DNA of 64,000 nucleotides. It comes from Flavobacteriales bacterium. Its GTDB lineage: Bacteria > Bacteroidota > Bacteroidia > Flavobacteriales_D > Parvicellaceae. The translations under genes and the position numbers were made by a program. The notes below the pieces were generated by a model. It did not search any database. It worked only from the letters and a program-made list of their open reading frames with translations, and had not been told where the DNA came from. This document shows, piece after piece, positions 53,948 through 62,796 of the stretch. Numbering within the stretch: the first letter of the stretch is position 1; the number at the start of each line of letters is the position of its first letter. The stretch is taken from positions 310,001-374,000 of the forward strand of contig JACJZN010000007.1 of NCBI GenBank assembly GCA_020635565.1, given 5' to 3'.

Positions 53948-54580
53948 ATGGTTGATTTAGATGGGATCAAAAATATCGTTTTTGACTTAGGAGGAGTGAT
54001 TTTGAATATTGATTATCACCTCACTAGTAAAGCTTTTGAGGAGCTTGGAGTAAGGTCTTTTGATGATATTTATTCGCAAAGAAATCAAACGAATCTTTTT
54101 GATCTCTTGGAAACAGGAAAGATAGGTTCAGAGAAATTTGTTCAGGAACTAACAACTTATGTCCCCAAAGCATCCGAGAATGAGATAATAGATGCCTGGA
54201 ATGCTATGTTGATGGATCTTCCGGCTAATAGAATTGAATTATTAATGAAACTGAAGGATAATTACAGGATATTTCTGTTAAGTAACACAAATGAAATCCA
54301 CGAAAATGCTTTCAGGAAGACTATTCTCAGTTCTTATGGAAAAGATGTGTTTGAGGAGATATTCGAAAAGGTATATTTATCCCATCGCATTGGTCTTAGA
54401 AAACCAAATGGCGATTGCTTCCAATTTGTCTTGGATTCCAATGAGCTAAAACCTTCAGAAACACTGTTCATTGATGATTCAAGGCAGCATATCGAAGGCG
54501 CAAAAAATTTAAAGATGCGTACTTATCTTCTAGATAAAGGGCAGGAAATTTCTACTTTATTTCCTGGCAGATTTCAATAA
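53948..54580 (+). CDS. HAD-family phosphatase (YihX/epoxide-hydrolase-N type)
   Basis: The 210-residue cytoplasmic protein has the four HAD motifs: I FDLGGVILNID (nucleophile Asp), II FLLSNTNEIH, III the Lys within SHRIGLRKPN, and IV ETLFIDDSRQHIEGA. The cap is helical and short, of the subfamily that includes the sugar phosphatase YihX. The substrate is unknown. Its 3' end overlaps the convergent epimerase gene by 29 bases. Confidence 0.88.
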   Translation: MVDLDGIKNIVFDLGGVILNIDYHLTSKAFEELGVRSFDDIYSQRNQTNLFDLLETGKIGSEKFVQELTTYVPKASENEIIDAWNAMLMDLPANRIELLMKLKDNYRIFLLSNTNEIHENAFRKTILSSYGKDVFEEIFEKVYLSHRIGLRKPNGDCFQFVLDSNELKPSETLFIDDSRQHIEGAKNLKMRTYLLDKGQEISTLFPGRFQ

Positions 54581-54953
54581 GAACTCCATTGGTAGATTTC
54601 GGGTGTAGAAAAGCGATCATCATATTATCAGCTCCTTTTTTGGGAGTTTTATGAATCATCTCAAACCCTTCTTTCTGAAGTCTTTCTATCTCTTGATCAA
54701 TGTCTTCTACGTTGAATGCGATATGATGGATTCCTTCCCCTTTCTTTTCAATGAATTTAGCAATTGGACTTTCTGCATGTGTTGCTTGTAAAAGTTCAAT
54801 TTTACTTTCTCCTATTTTGAAAAAAGAAGTGATTACTCCTTCACTTTCTACGCTTTCTTCTTTATAGGGTGTTGTATTTAAAAGCTTGGAAAACAATTCA
54901 TTGGATGCACTTATGTCTTTCACTGCAATTCCTAGATGTTCAATTTTTTTCAT
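54552..54953 (-). CDS. mce: Methylmalonyl-CoA epimerase
   Basis: It interconverts (R)- and (S)-methylmalonyl-CoA, linking propionyl-CoA metabolism to succinyl-CoA. The 133-residue VOC-fold protein has the motifs IEHLGIAVKDI (metal His), GIHHIAFNVED (second His), IELLQATHAES and the C-terminal GVLIEICQ (metal Glu). Full length. The mutase genes are not in this window. Terminator-bounded upstream; overlaps the HAD gene at the 3' ends. Confidence 0.93.
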   Translation of the reverse strand: MKKIEHLGIAVKDISASNELFSKLLNTTPYKEESVESEGVITSFFKIGESKIELLQATHAESPIAKFIEKKGEGIHHIAFNVEDIDQEIERLQKEGFEMIHKTPKKGADNMMIAFLHPKSTNGVLIEICQEIK

Positions 54954-54970
54954 AATGTTATGTTAGGGCA

Positions 54971-55005
54971 AAAAAAATCCAGACACTCAAACGAGGTCTG
55001 GATTT
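54971..55005 (-). terminator. Rho-independent terminator of the 55025-55822 gene
   Basis: A perfect 10-pair stem (AAATCCAGAC with GTCTGGATTT, 11-base loop) is followed on the minus strand by T residues (the A run at 54971-54977). It lies 20 bases after the stop and just upstream of the epimerase start. Confidence 0.8.
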
Positions 55006-55024
55006 AATATTAAAGTTGTAAAAA

Positions 55025-55822
55025 TTACTTTTTATTCTTGTTCCAAACGTCTCCCGTTGTATTATCGTAGTTCACGTAATACAGACCCTTCTCAAGATTT
55101 GAACAGTCAATTTTTTGACCGTATCCTTTCTTTACCATGTTTCCGTAAGTATCAAAAATCTCATAAAGAGTTGTTCCTGTGAATTCAACATCTGATGACT
55201 TGTCACTGACCAATGCCAATTTCGGAGCATCAGAATCTACTTTAGCAGGTGGAGAAATGTTTGGTTTACCACTGTAATCAATTTGCTTAACTCTAAATTT
55301 ATTTTCTCCTGAATGAAGTTCAACTTGGAATTCGTAATTATTTGCTCCTGGAGTTCCAATTCCATCAACCTCTCCTACTTTAATCCATTTGTTCCATCTG
55401 TATTGCTCAACAATGTAAGTAAGTTTCCCTTGCTCACCCGTGGTACTCCATTTAAGTGTTTTACCACCTTCAACAGAAATACTTGTTGTTTCGAAAGTTG
55501 ATTTTGGTTTTAATACCTCTGGATTAAGTACTTTAGGTAGACAGTCAGTTTTATGAACAATCTTCACAACAACAGGATCTCCCAGTTGAAGGTTAAGGTT
55601 TCCAAAATCAATCTCAAAAGCACTTGAAGAGATCTGGTCAGTTGTAACGTCTCCGTTAACAGTTACCTTGATCACACAGAAACCTACTCCACTACCAGCA
55701 AATGGGTTCTGAACATACAAGTTTTTGCCTTGATAATGTCCTTCGTGCACAATACTAGCCTCGTTTTGAGCGAACCCAAAACCAAAGCTTAACAAAGCAA
55801 CTACTGCGAGTAATTTTTTCAT
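55025..55822 (-). CDS. Secreted protein with FN3-like domain and T9SS-like tail
   Basis: The start is set at the ATG at 55822 (MKKLLAVVALLSFGFGFAQ, a clear signal peptide); the ORF extends further upstream but that part overlaps the promoter. The mature protein has a beta-sandwich in the middle (KWSTTGEQGKLTYIVEQYRWNKW, an FN3-like pattern: LKW.T..E....Y.VE.) and a final strand block (LYEIFDTYGNMVKKGYG, LEKGLYYVNYDN) that looks like a type A T9SS sorting domain, though it ends in KNKK rather than the usual KxxK/hydrophobic tail. 265 residues. No partner genes. Confidence 0.72.
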   Translation of the reverse strand: MKKLLAVVALLSFGFGFAQNEASIVHEGHYQGKNLYVQNPFAGSGVGFCVIKVTVNGDVTTDQISSSAFEIDFGNLNLQLGDPVVVKIVHKTDCLPKVLNPEVLKPKSTFETTSISVEGGKTLKWSTTGEQGKLTYIVEQYRWNKWIKVGEVDGIGTPGANNYEFQVELHSGENKFRVKQIDYSGKPNISPPAKVDSDAPKLALVSDKSSDVEFTGTTLYEIFDTYGNMVKKGYGQKIDCSNLEKGLYYVNYDNTTGDVWNKNKK

Positions 55823-55891
55823 TTTAATATAATTCTTCAATGTGTTGATAGCATTTTCAATGGGCAATATTAAGTTCATTTTTTCAATTTT

Positions 55892-55899
55892 CAAAGTTA
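55892..55899 (-). promoter_or_regulatory. Possible -7 box of the 55025-55822 gene
   Basis: The minus strand reads TAACTTTG, matching TAnnTTTG; the start codon is about 70 bases downstream. The surrounding T-rich tract has several TTTCAATTTT-like repeats, so a chance match is possible. Confidence 0.4.
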
Positions 55900-56021
55900 T
55901 TCTTTCAATTTTTCAATTTTTCCCACCTCAAATATTGTTCGATAAAAACTATTATTTGAAAGATGTATAACTTTTTTCTTCCAATAAATGTACCGAAGAA
56001 TGACGAAGTTGCAAATAACTA

Positions 56022-56052
56022 TTGATTATATGAAATCGTTTTTCTATCTTTG
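56022..56052 (+). promoter_or_regulatory. Promoter of the oligopeptide-binding lipoprotein gene
   Basis: TTG (56022-56024), 20 bases, then TATCTTTG (56045-56052): both boxes and the spacing fit the Bacteroidota consensus. The start codons (GTG 56067, ATG 56076) are 14 and 23 bases downstream. Confidence 0.65.
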
Positions 56053-56075
56053 ATTGTTAAATTTATGTGAAACGT

Positions 56076-57845
56076 ATGAAGTTCAGGAACTTATTTATAG
56101 TAGGACTAGTGGTGCTATCTTCTTGTGGTACAGAGGGTGATGAGGCTGCCGGAGGTGAGGTTAACAAGAGAGAGTCTGATGGTAAAACTTTATTCTATGG
56201 TGGGGCTCTTACCGTTTGTGAAGACGAAACTTATTCATCGATATTCCCTCTAGATGTATTGGATGTTACGAGTTCTAAAGTAGCCTCTCAACTACACGAT
56301 GGATTGGTAGAATATGATCCAAAAGATTATAGTATTCGATCAGCAATTGCTGACGACTGGACAGTTAATGATAATAAAACTGAATACACTTTTCATCTGA
56401 GAGAAAATGTTAGATTTCATGATGATGCTTGTTTCCAAGGAGGAGTTGGTAGAACTCTTACAGCTGAAGATGTTCGTTATACCTTCGAGTTATTATGTTC
56501 AGAGCAGTGTGAATATTCTTATACTTCTTTTCTCAAACCTTATCTGAAGGGAGCAGAAGCTTTTTTTGAAGGAAAGGCTGATCATATTGAAGGACTTGAG
56601 ATAATTGATGAGCATACAGTTAAATTCACTTTGAATGAACCATCTTCATCCTTTATTTATATTCTCGCTATGCCTAATACGAGCATAATTGCCAAAGAAG
56701 CATTTGAAAAGTATGGTAAGGAAATGACCGTTGGCTGTGGTCCTTTTATGTATATAAAGCCGAAGGACATGACAAAAGCGGTTTCGCTTGTTTACAATCC
56801 AAAATATTACGGCAAGGATGAGAATGGAAACTCTCTTCCCTATTTGGATTCAATTCATTTTGTTTTTGTTCAAAGCAAACTGGAACAATTGGAAATGTTC
56901 AACCAGCATAAATTGTCTTTGATTAAGGGACTTCCATCAGCAAAAATTGCTCAGGTAGTCTCTGAAAATATTGAAAATTTCAAAAATAATCCTCCAAAAA
57001 CTATTCTTGATAGACAACCTGATCTGAGTACGGAATATTATGCTTTTATATGTTCTAAAGCTCCTTTCGATGACGTCCGGGTAAGACAGGCTTTTAACTA
57101 TGCAATAGATAGAAATTCATTGTTGAATGAAGTTTTAAACGGTCAAGGAACTCCTGGAATGTACGGTATCACTCCAAAAATACCTGCTTTTAATACGTAT
57201 GATTTTGGTAGGATCAAGGGATATGAATATAATCCAGAATTGGCTAGAAAACTACTAGCTGAAGCTGGATATCCGAATGGAGAAGGATTTCCAGAGATCA
57301 CCTTGGAAATTAATTTAGGAGGAAACGTGCATAAGTTGGTGTCTACGGATTTGGAAAGACAGATCAATGAGACGTTGGGAATTAAAATTTCAATTGATCA
57401 GGTTTCATTCAAAACTAAAGTTGAGAATTCAACAATGGGTAAATCTGAACTCTATCGTTCTGCATGGGTGGCTGATTATCCATCTCCTGAAAGTTTTCTT
57501 TCTATATTTTATGGAGGAGAAGTGCCGACTACTATGAGTGAACCTTCTTATCCAAACGTGATGCGATATACGAATGCTAAATTTGACTCGCTTTATAATT
57601 TAGGAAAGGTGACCGTTAATGACATCGAGCGAAACAACTACTTTGCTGAGGCAGAAAAGATTATGATGGAGGATGCTCCTATTATGGTTCTTTGGTACAC
57701 AGAAAATTACACCATGTATCATTCTGATGTAAGAGGATTCTATAATAATGGATTAGAATTGGCAGACTTCTCGAGAGTTTATTTTAAAGAGATGACGGCA
57801 GAGGAAATTGCTGAAATTGAAAAGATGAACAAGTCTAACTTTTAA
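56076..57845 (+). CDS. ABC transporter substrate-binding lipoprotein, family 5 (oligopeptide type)
   Basis: The 589-residue product has a lipobox VVLSSC (Cys17) and the SBP family 5 pattern: ASQLHDGLVEYDPKDYSIRSAIADDWTVNDN in outline, YTFHLRENVRFHDDACF, EDVRYTFELL, DDVRVRQAFNYAIDRNSLL and MRYTNAKFDSLYN. Such lipoproteins capture peptides or nickel/sugar ligands for an ABC permease. No permease or ATPase genes are adjacent, so the transporter is encoded elsewhere or the protein works alone. A GTG nine bases upstream (56067) would add three residues. The bactofilin gene follows 3 bases later. Confidence 0.9.
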   Translation: MKFRNLFIVGLVVLSSCGTEGDEAAGGEVNKRESDGKTLFYGGALTVCEDETYSSIFPLDVLDVTSSKVASQLHDGLVEYDPKDYSIRSAIADDWTVNDNKTEYTFHLRENVRFHDDACFQGGVGRTLTAEDVRYTFELLCSEQCEYSYTSFLKPYLKGAEAFFEGKADHIEGLEIIDEHTVKFTLNEPSSSFIYILAMPNTSIIAKEAFEKYGKEMTVGCGPFMYIKPKDMTKAVSLVYNPKYYGKDENGNSLPYLDSIHFVFVQSKLEQLEMFNQHKLSLIKGLPSAKIAQVVSENIENFKNNPPKTILDRQPDLSTEYYAFICSKAPFDDVRVRQAFNYAIDRNSLLNEVLNGQGTPGMYGITPKIPAFNTYDFGRIKGYEYNPELARKLLAEAGYPNGEGFPEITLEINLGGNVHKLVSTDLERQINETLGIKISIDQVSFKTKVENSTMGKSELYRSAWVADYPSPESFLSIFYGGEVPTTMSEPSYPNVMRYTNAKFDSLYNLGKVTVNDIERNNYFAEAEKIMMEDAPIMVLWYTENYTMYHSDVRGFYNNGLELADFSRVYFKEMTAEEIAEIEKMNKSNF

Positions 57846-57848
57846 GAT

Positions 57849-58298
57849 ATGGCAAAGACAATGTTTAATAAAGGTAATACCACAAATACAGGAAAAATGG
57901 CAAATGTGAACGCTCCAGATCGCTTGAATAGAATTGTTGAAGGAACAAGTATTGAAGGTGAGATCAAAGCAGATAGCAATCTCAGAATCGATGGATTCGT
58001 TAAAGGTCTAGTACAGACTAAAGGAAGATTAGTTATTGGAACACATGGAAAAGTAGATGGTGATATTATTTGTCAAAATGCTGATGTGGAAGGAGAAATC
58101 ACAGGAACCATTAAAGTAGAGGAATTATTATCATTAAAGTCTACCGCGAGACTTACAGGAAAGATCATTACACACAAGTTGGCCATAGAATCTGGAGCTG
58201 AGTTTACAGGTACTTGTGACATGGGAGGAGGAAAGTCTGCAATGAATAACATTAAAGCTGGCGTTACTGTAGAGGACATTCTGGAAGAGCACGCTTAG
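57849..58298 (+). CDS. Bactofilin
   Basis: Bactofilins polymerise into cytoskeletal filaments involved in cell shape and envelope organisation. The 149-residue protein has the DUF583 beta-helix with repeated G-rich rungs (SIEGEIKADSNLRIDGFVKG, in outline; VIGTHGKVDGDIICQNADVEGEITG; KSTARLTGKI) and flexible tails. It follows the oligopeptide-binding lipoprotein gene by 3 bases, so it is read in the same operon. A small AtpZ-like gene follows. Confidence 0.92.
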   Translation: MAKTMFNKGNTTNTGKMANVNAPDRLNRIVEGTSIEGEIKADSNLRIDGFVKGLVQTKGRLVIGTHGKVDGDIICQNADVEGEITGTIKVEELLSLKSTARLTGKIITHKLAIESGAEFTGTCDMGGGKSAMNNIKAGVTVEDILEEHA

Positions 58299-58303
58299 TT
58301 CTA

Positions 58304-58471
58304 GTGAAAAATAGGCTACGAATAATTTTGCTTGTTGTTGGCGGTTTTGCAGGGGGATATCTGGTAGATAATAACATGAACAGCAAGTTTCCCATTTTCA
58401 CCTTTGCATTTCCATTAGGTGCTGCTGCAATCATCTGGAGGATCAATTCTGAAATGAATGATTCTGAATAG
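58304..58471 (+). CDS. Small AtpZ/AtpI-like membrane protein (55 aa)
   Basis: A GTG at 58304, five bases after the bactofilin stop, opens a 55-codon frame ending TAG at 58469-58471. The product has two hydrophobic segments: RIILLVVGGFAGGYLVDN and PIFTFAFPLGAAAIIWRI. The pattern GG..GGYLVDN....K.PIFTF...LG....I resembles AtpZ, the small assembly factor often found just before ATP synthase genes. In other Bacteroidota an AtpZ gene follows bactofilin and precedes atpB; here no atp gene follows within the window, so the call is tentative. Confidence 0.5.
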   Translation: MKNRLRIILLVVGGFAGGYLVDNNMNSKFPIFTFAFPLGAAAIIWRINSEMNDSE

Positions 58472-58516
58472 TAGAATTACTTTCTGTTCTTGAAGTTTTC
58501 TTAAAAGTTAAGTGCT

Positions 58517-58524
58517 TATCTTTG
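58517..58524 (+). promoter_or_regulatory. -7 box of the universal stress protein gene
   Basis: TATCTTTG matches TAnnTTTG. A TTG at 58490-58492 lies 24 bases upstream, one or two bases longer than usual. The ATG is about 65 bases downstream. Confidence 0.45.
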
Positions 58525-58588
58525 TCACCAAGAAAGAAATTTGTAATATTACGTTCTAAATTTTGACTTTAAAATAATTCTAAAACCC

Positions 58589-59428
58589 ATGATTAGTAAG
58601 AAATTTCTAGTGCCTACCGATTTTACCGAAGTAGCGCATACCGCAATGACACATGCAGCAGACTTAGCAAAATCTGTAGGAGCAGAGCTTTTTCTGTTGA
58701 ATATCGTTGAGAGCAAGGATGAGTTGGATAAATCTCAAAAGAAACTTGAAGATGAGGTAGAATTCTTAAATAGATATAGTCAGGATGTTCCCGTGAAAAC
58801 CATTGTTAGAGTTGGTAATATTTTTGAAGATATCGGTGATGTTGCTGCTGAGATTGGAGCAGGTTTAATCATTATGGGAACCCATGGCGCAAGCGGATGG
58901 CAAAAAGTTACTGGAAGTTATGCTATGAAAGTGATCACAAATTCAAAAGTTCCTTTTATCGTAACACAGAAAGAGACTGATAAGAAAGGTGGATACGATA
59001 AAATTCTGGTTCCATTGGATTTGCACAATGAAACGAAGCAGAAGCTTGAGATCGTTGCTGACATGGCAAAGTACTTCAATTCTGAGGTGCATATCGTAAC
59101 TCCAAAAGAAACTGATGAGTTTCTTAGAAATAAGTTAAACGGAAATATTGCCTATGCTAAGAAGTATTTGGCAGAAAAGAAAGTGAAGTGTGCGGCACAC
59201 ATTGCTGATAAATCGGGAGATTTTGTTGATCAATTATTAGATCTTGCCGGAGAGATTGGAGCAGATTTAATTACAATTATGAACTTACAACGTAGCTCAT
59301 TGATGGGAATGTTGGGGGCAAGATACGAGCAACAGATCATTACCAACGAAGATCAGATTCCAGTGTTGTGTGTTAATCCAAGAGAAGTAACTTCTGCTAC
59401 TGGAAGTGTATTTGGAAACTCAATCTAA
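58589..59428 (+). CDS. Tandem universal stress protein (UspA family)
   Basis: The 279-residue protein has two USP domains. The first (1-about 140) has KKFLVPTDFTEVAHTAMTHA and the ATP-binding GTHGASGWQKVTGSYAMKVI, with G..G and GS residues. The second (about 150-270) begins KILVPLDLHNETKQKLEIV and has DLITIMNLQRSSLMGMLGAR, a degenerate nucleotide loop. Such proteins respond to stress and stationary phase; partner unknown. Single gene with its own promoter and terminator. Confidence 0.9.
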   Translation: MISKKFLVPTDFTEVAHTAMTHAADLAKSVGAELFLLNIVESKDELDKSQKKLEDEVEFLNRYSQDVPVKTIVRVGNIFEDIGDVAAEIGAGLIIMGTHGASGWQKVTGSYAMKVITNSKVPFIVTQKETDKKGGYDKILVPLDLHNETKQKLEIVADMAKYFNSEVHIVTPKETDEFLRNKLNGNIAYAKKYLAEKKVKCAAHIADKSGDFVDQLLDLAGEIGADLITIMNLQRSSLMGMLGARYEQQIITNEDQIPVLCVNPREVTSATGSVFGNSI

Positions 59429-59450
59429 GATTTTGCAGGATTAATATAGG

Positions 59451-59478
59451 AGCCTTCACAATTGTGAGGGCTTTTTTT
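59451..59478 (+). terminator. Rho-independent terminator of the USP gene
   Basis: A 9-pair stem (AGCCTTCAC with GTGAGGGCT, loop AATT, one G-T pair) is followed by seven T. The T run ends at the last base of the convergent mutS stop codon. Confidence 0.85.
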
Positions 59479-62105
59479 TATCCACCAACGAGCTTCTTGA
59501 TCTCATTCAGTTTCATCAAAGCTTCAACAGGGGTTAAAGTGTTGATATCTAGATTTTTAATTTCATCTTTAATCTGAGAAAGAACAGGATCATCCAATTG
59601 AAAAAAGCTGAGTTGCATTCCTGCTTCAGCGGCAATTTCTTTGGTTTTATCAGCAAGTTCCTCTGAACCATGTGATTTTTCCAGACGCTCGAGTATGGTG
59701 TTAGCGCGAGTTACTACTTCAATTGGCATCCCGGCAACTTTCGCAACATGAATCCCAAAACTGTGCTCACTTCCGCCCTCTACTAATTTTCGTAGGAATA
59801 TTATTCTCTTGTTCAATTCTTTTACTGAGACATTAAAGTTTTTAATCCTTGGAAACGAGGTAGTCATTTCATTCAACTCATGATAATGCGTGGCGAATAA
59901 AGTCTTTGCCTTGAATTTTGGATGTTGATGAAGATATTCCGCAATCGACCAAGCAATGGAAATTCCGTCATAGGTACTAGTTCCTCTACCAATCTCATCC
60001 AGCAATATCAAACTTCGGTTCGAAATATTATTAAGAATACTTGCTGTTTCATTCATCTCAACCATAAAAGTAGATTCACCACTAGAGATGTTGTCACTAG
60101 CACCTACTCTCGTAAATACTTTATCTACATAACCGAATGTTGCTCCAGATGCGGGAACAAAGCTTCCCATCTGAGCCATTAGTACGATGAGAGCTGTTTG
60201 ACGCAGTAGGGCCGACTTACCACTCATGTTAGGTCCGGTAATCATTATGATCTGTTGCTGTTCTTCATCCAGATAGACATCATTTGCTATGTACTCTTCT
60301 CCTATAGGTAAATTTCGTTCGATTACCGGATGACGACCATTCTTAATGTCTATAATTTTTGTTTCGTTAATAGTGGGTTTTGTATAGTTGTTCTCAACAG
60401 CAATCTTGGCAAAAGAAAGAAGACAATCAAGCTGTGCAATTAACGAGGCATTGTACTGAATAGGTTGAAGGAATTCAGAAAGAGAGAATATTAATTCTTC
60501 GAATAATCGAGATTCCAAGGCCAGTATCTTTTCTTCAGCCCCAAGTATCTTTGATTCATATTCTTTCAGTTCTTCCGTAATGTATCTCTCCGCTTGAGTT
60601 AGCGTTTGTTTTCTGATCCAGTTATCGGGAACTTTGTTTTGATGCGTATTCCTAACCTCAATATAATAGCCAAAGACATTATTAAAAGCTATTTTCAAAG
60701 ATGGTATTTCGGTTTCAGATACCAATCTTTGCTGCATTTTCAATAAATAATCTTTACCGGAATAAGAAATAGCTCTAAGGTCATCCAATTCAGCGTTGAC
60801 TCCGTCTTTAATTACGCCTCCTTTACTAAGAACAACTGGTGCATCATCCTTGAGTTCATTTTCCAGTCTTTCAGCTATTGATTCGCATAAATTAATTTGT
60901 TGCCCTATTGTTTTTAGTGATTCCAGTTTTGCCGAAAGGCATAACGCCTTTATAGGTTGTAATGTTTTAAGAGCATACTTCAACTGAACAGTTTCTCTTG
61001 GTGAAATACGCAGAGCAGCTACTTTTGAAATGAGTCGCTCCAGATCTCCAATTTTGCTCAAATTCTTGTGTAGTTCTTCTGAAAATGAAGAATTCTTCAC
61101 TAAATACTCAACTACTTCTAAACGCGAATTGATCTTTTTGATATCCTTTAAAGGAAGAACAACCCATCGTCTGAGCAATCTGCCTCCCATTGGAGAAACT
61201 GTTTTGTCTATTATTTGAATTAATGTTGTAGCATCTTCATTCGTGGAGCTAACAATCTCTAAATTCCGGATAGTGAATTTATCCAGCCAGACGTACTGGT
61301 CTTCCTCAATTCTGGCGATGCTTGAAATATGAGAAACTTTATTGTGTTGGGTTTCTGATAGGTAATGAAGAATGGTTCCTGCGGCAATGATACCTAGAGT
61401 ATGGTCTTCAACTCCAAAACCTTTTAAACTCTTGGTTCCAAAATGACGAAGTAATTTTTCGTAGGCAAAATCCTCAGTAAAGACCCAGTCATCCAGTCTG
61501 AAAGTATAGTATTTATCACCAAAATTCTCTATGAATGCCTTGTCCTTATTTCTTTGAAACAGAACTTCAGAAGGCATAAATCCCTGAAATAGTTTTTCGA
61601 CATATTCCATACTTCCTTCTGCGAGTAAGAACTCACCGGTAGAGACGTCCAGAAATGCCACCCCAGCTTTATTTTTTTCAAAATGAACTGCAGCTAGAAA
61701 ATTGTTTTTCTTTTGGTCAAGTACTTGTTCATTAAAAGCTACACCAGGAGTAACAAGTTCTGTAACCCCACGTTTGACAATAGTCTTGGTCATTTTTGGA
61801 TCCTCCAACTGGTCACAGATTGCTACACGTTGACCAGCACGCACTAGTTTGGGAAGATATGTTTCCAATGAATGATGAGGAAAACCTGCTAATTCAAGTT
61901 TAGAGGAACCATTATTTCGGGCAGTTAGAACGATACCAAGGATATTGGCTGCGGTAATAGCATCCTGTCCAAAAGTTTCGTAGAAATCTCCAACTCGAAA
62001 CAAAAGCAAGGCCTCAGGATATTTCGCCTTGATCTTGTTATATTGCTGCATCAAAGGAGTCTCCTTTTGTTGTTTTGCTTTAATTGTTGTTGATTTCTTT
62101 GCCAC
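59478..62105 (-). CDS. mutS: DNA mismatch repair protein MutS
   Basis: It recognises mismatches and small loops and recruits MutL. The 875-residue protein has the mismatch-binding domain with GDFYETFGQDA (the Phe-X-Glu of MutS), connector, lever and clamp domains, then the ATPase: ITGPNMSGKSALLRQ (Walker A), ILLDEIGRGTSTYDG (Walker B/signature) and LFATHYHEL. The full length is normal. It is convergent with the USP gene and divergent from the TrmH-like gene. Confidence 0.97.
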   Translation of the reverse strand: MAKKSTTIKAKQQKETPLMQQYNKIKAKYPEALLLFRVGDFYETFGQDAITAANILGIVLTARNNGSSKLELAGFPHHSLETYLPKLVRAGQRVAICDQLEDPKMTKTIVKRGVTELVTPGVAFNEQVLDQKKNNFLAAVHFEKNKAGVAFLDVSTGEFLLAEGSMEYVEKLFQGFMPSEVLFQRNKDKAFIENFGDKYYTFRLDDWVFTEDFAYEKLLRHFGTKSLKGFGVEDHTLGIIAAGTILHYLSETQHNKVSHISSIARIEEDQYVWLDKFTIRNLEIVSSTNEDATTLIQIIDKTVSPMGGRLLRRWVVLPLKDIKKINSRLEVVEYLVKNSSFSEELHKNLSKIGDLERLISKVAALRISPRETVQLKYALKTLQPIKALCLSAKLESLKTIGQQINLCESIAERLENELKDDAPVVLSKGGVIKDGVNAELDDLRAISYSGKDYLLKMQQRLVSETEIPSLKIAFNNVFGYYIEVRNTHQNKVPDNWIRKQTLTQAERYITEELKEYESKILGAEEKILALESRLFEELIFSLSEFLQPIQYNASLIAQLDCLLSFAKIAVENNYTKPTINETKIIDIKNGRHPVIERNLPIGEEYIANDVYLDEEQQQIIMITGPNMSGKSALLRQTALIVLMAQMGSFVPASGATFGYVDKVFTRVGASDNISSGESTFMVEMNETASILNNISNRSLILLDEIGRGTSTYDGISIAWSIAEYLHQHPKFKAKTLFATHYHELNEMTTSFPRIKNFNVSVKELNKRIIFLRKLVEGGSEHSFGIHVAKVAGMPIEVVTRANTILERLEKSHGSEELADKTKEIAAEAGMQLSFFQLDDPVLSQIKDEIKNLDINTLTPVEALMKLNEIKKLVGG

Positions 62106-62155
62106 GTTTCTTTCTCTTTCCTACGAAGATAAAAAAGCCGTACTGAATGATTTTT

Positions 62156-62163
62156 TAGATTTG
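62156..62163 (+). promoter_or_regulatory. Possible -7 box of the TrmH-like gene
   Basis: TAGATTTG matches TAnnTTTG, 19 bases before the ATG at 62183. No TTG is visible at -33. Confidence 0.4.
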
Positions 62164-62182
62164 TACCAATTAATCAATAGTT

Positions 62183-62713
62183 ATGAACAGAAAGCTTAAG
62201 CTCGATGAACTGAAAAGAGATAGTTTGGAAGTGTTTAAATCGAAATCAAAAAATCCGATCATTGTCGTGCTGGATAATATAAGAAGCTTGAATAATGTGG
62301 GTTCTTTCTTTCGTACAGGAGATGCTTTCAACATAGAGAAGATCTACTTATGCGGAATTACTGCACAACCTCCAAATCGAGAAATTCGAAAAACAGCGCT
62401 TGGTGCCACCGAATCCGTTGACTGGGAATATGTAGAAGACACCGTTATTGTTGTGAATTTACTGAAAGAAAAGGGCTATAAAACCTGTGCTATTGAACAG
62501 GCAGTGGAAACGGTTCAATTACAAGATCTCAATGTTCCTGAAAATGGAATAGCACTAATTTTCGGCAATGAGGTGGACGGAGTTCAAGATAAAGTGATTG
62601 CTGTATGCGATGAGGTAGTGGAGATACCTCAGTTTGGGACGAAACACTCCTTAAATGTGTCAGTTTGTGGTGGGGCAGTTCTATGGGAGGTTACCCGTAA
62701 AATGGTGCTGTAA
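62183..62713 (+). CDS. SpoU/TrmH-family RNA methyltransferase
   Basis: The 176-residue single-domain SPOUT methylase has motif 1 VLDNIRSLNNVGSFFRTGDA, motif 2 IALIFGNEVDGVQDKVI and motif 3 IPQFGTKHSLNVSVCGGAVLWE. It lacks the N-terminal substrate domain of RlmB, so it is likely a tRNA or rRNA 2'-O-methylase of the TrmH/TrmL kind; the exact target cannot be read from sequence. A second SpoU gene (rlmB) is at 25440. Confidence 0.88.
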   Translation: MNRKLKLDELKRDSLEVFKSKSKNPIIVVLDNIRSLNNVGSFFRTGDAFNIEKIYLCGITAQPPNREIRKTALGATESVDWEYVEDTVIVVNLLKEKGYKTCAIEQAVETVQLQDLNVPENGIALIFGNEVDGVQDKVIAVCDEVVEIPQFGTKHSLNVSVCGGAVLWEVTRKMVL

Positions 62714-62796
62714 GTGATTCCTAATTAATGTTAAACCCCAGCACTTTTTTGCGTTTTACCCTAAGTTAAAGTACATTAGCGATCCTTCATCAGAAA

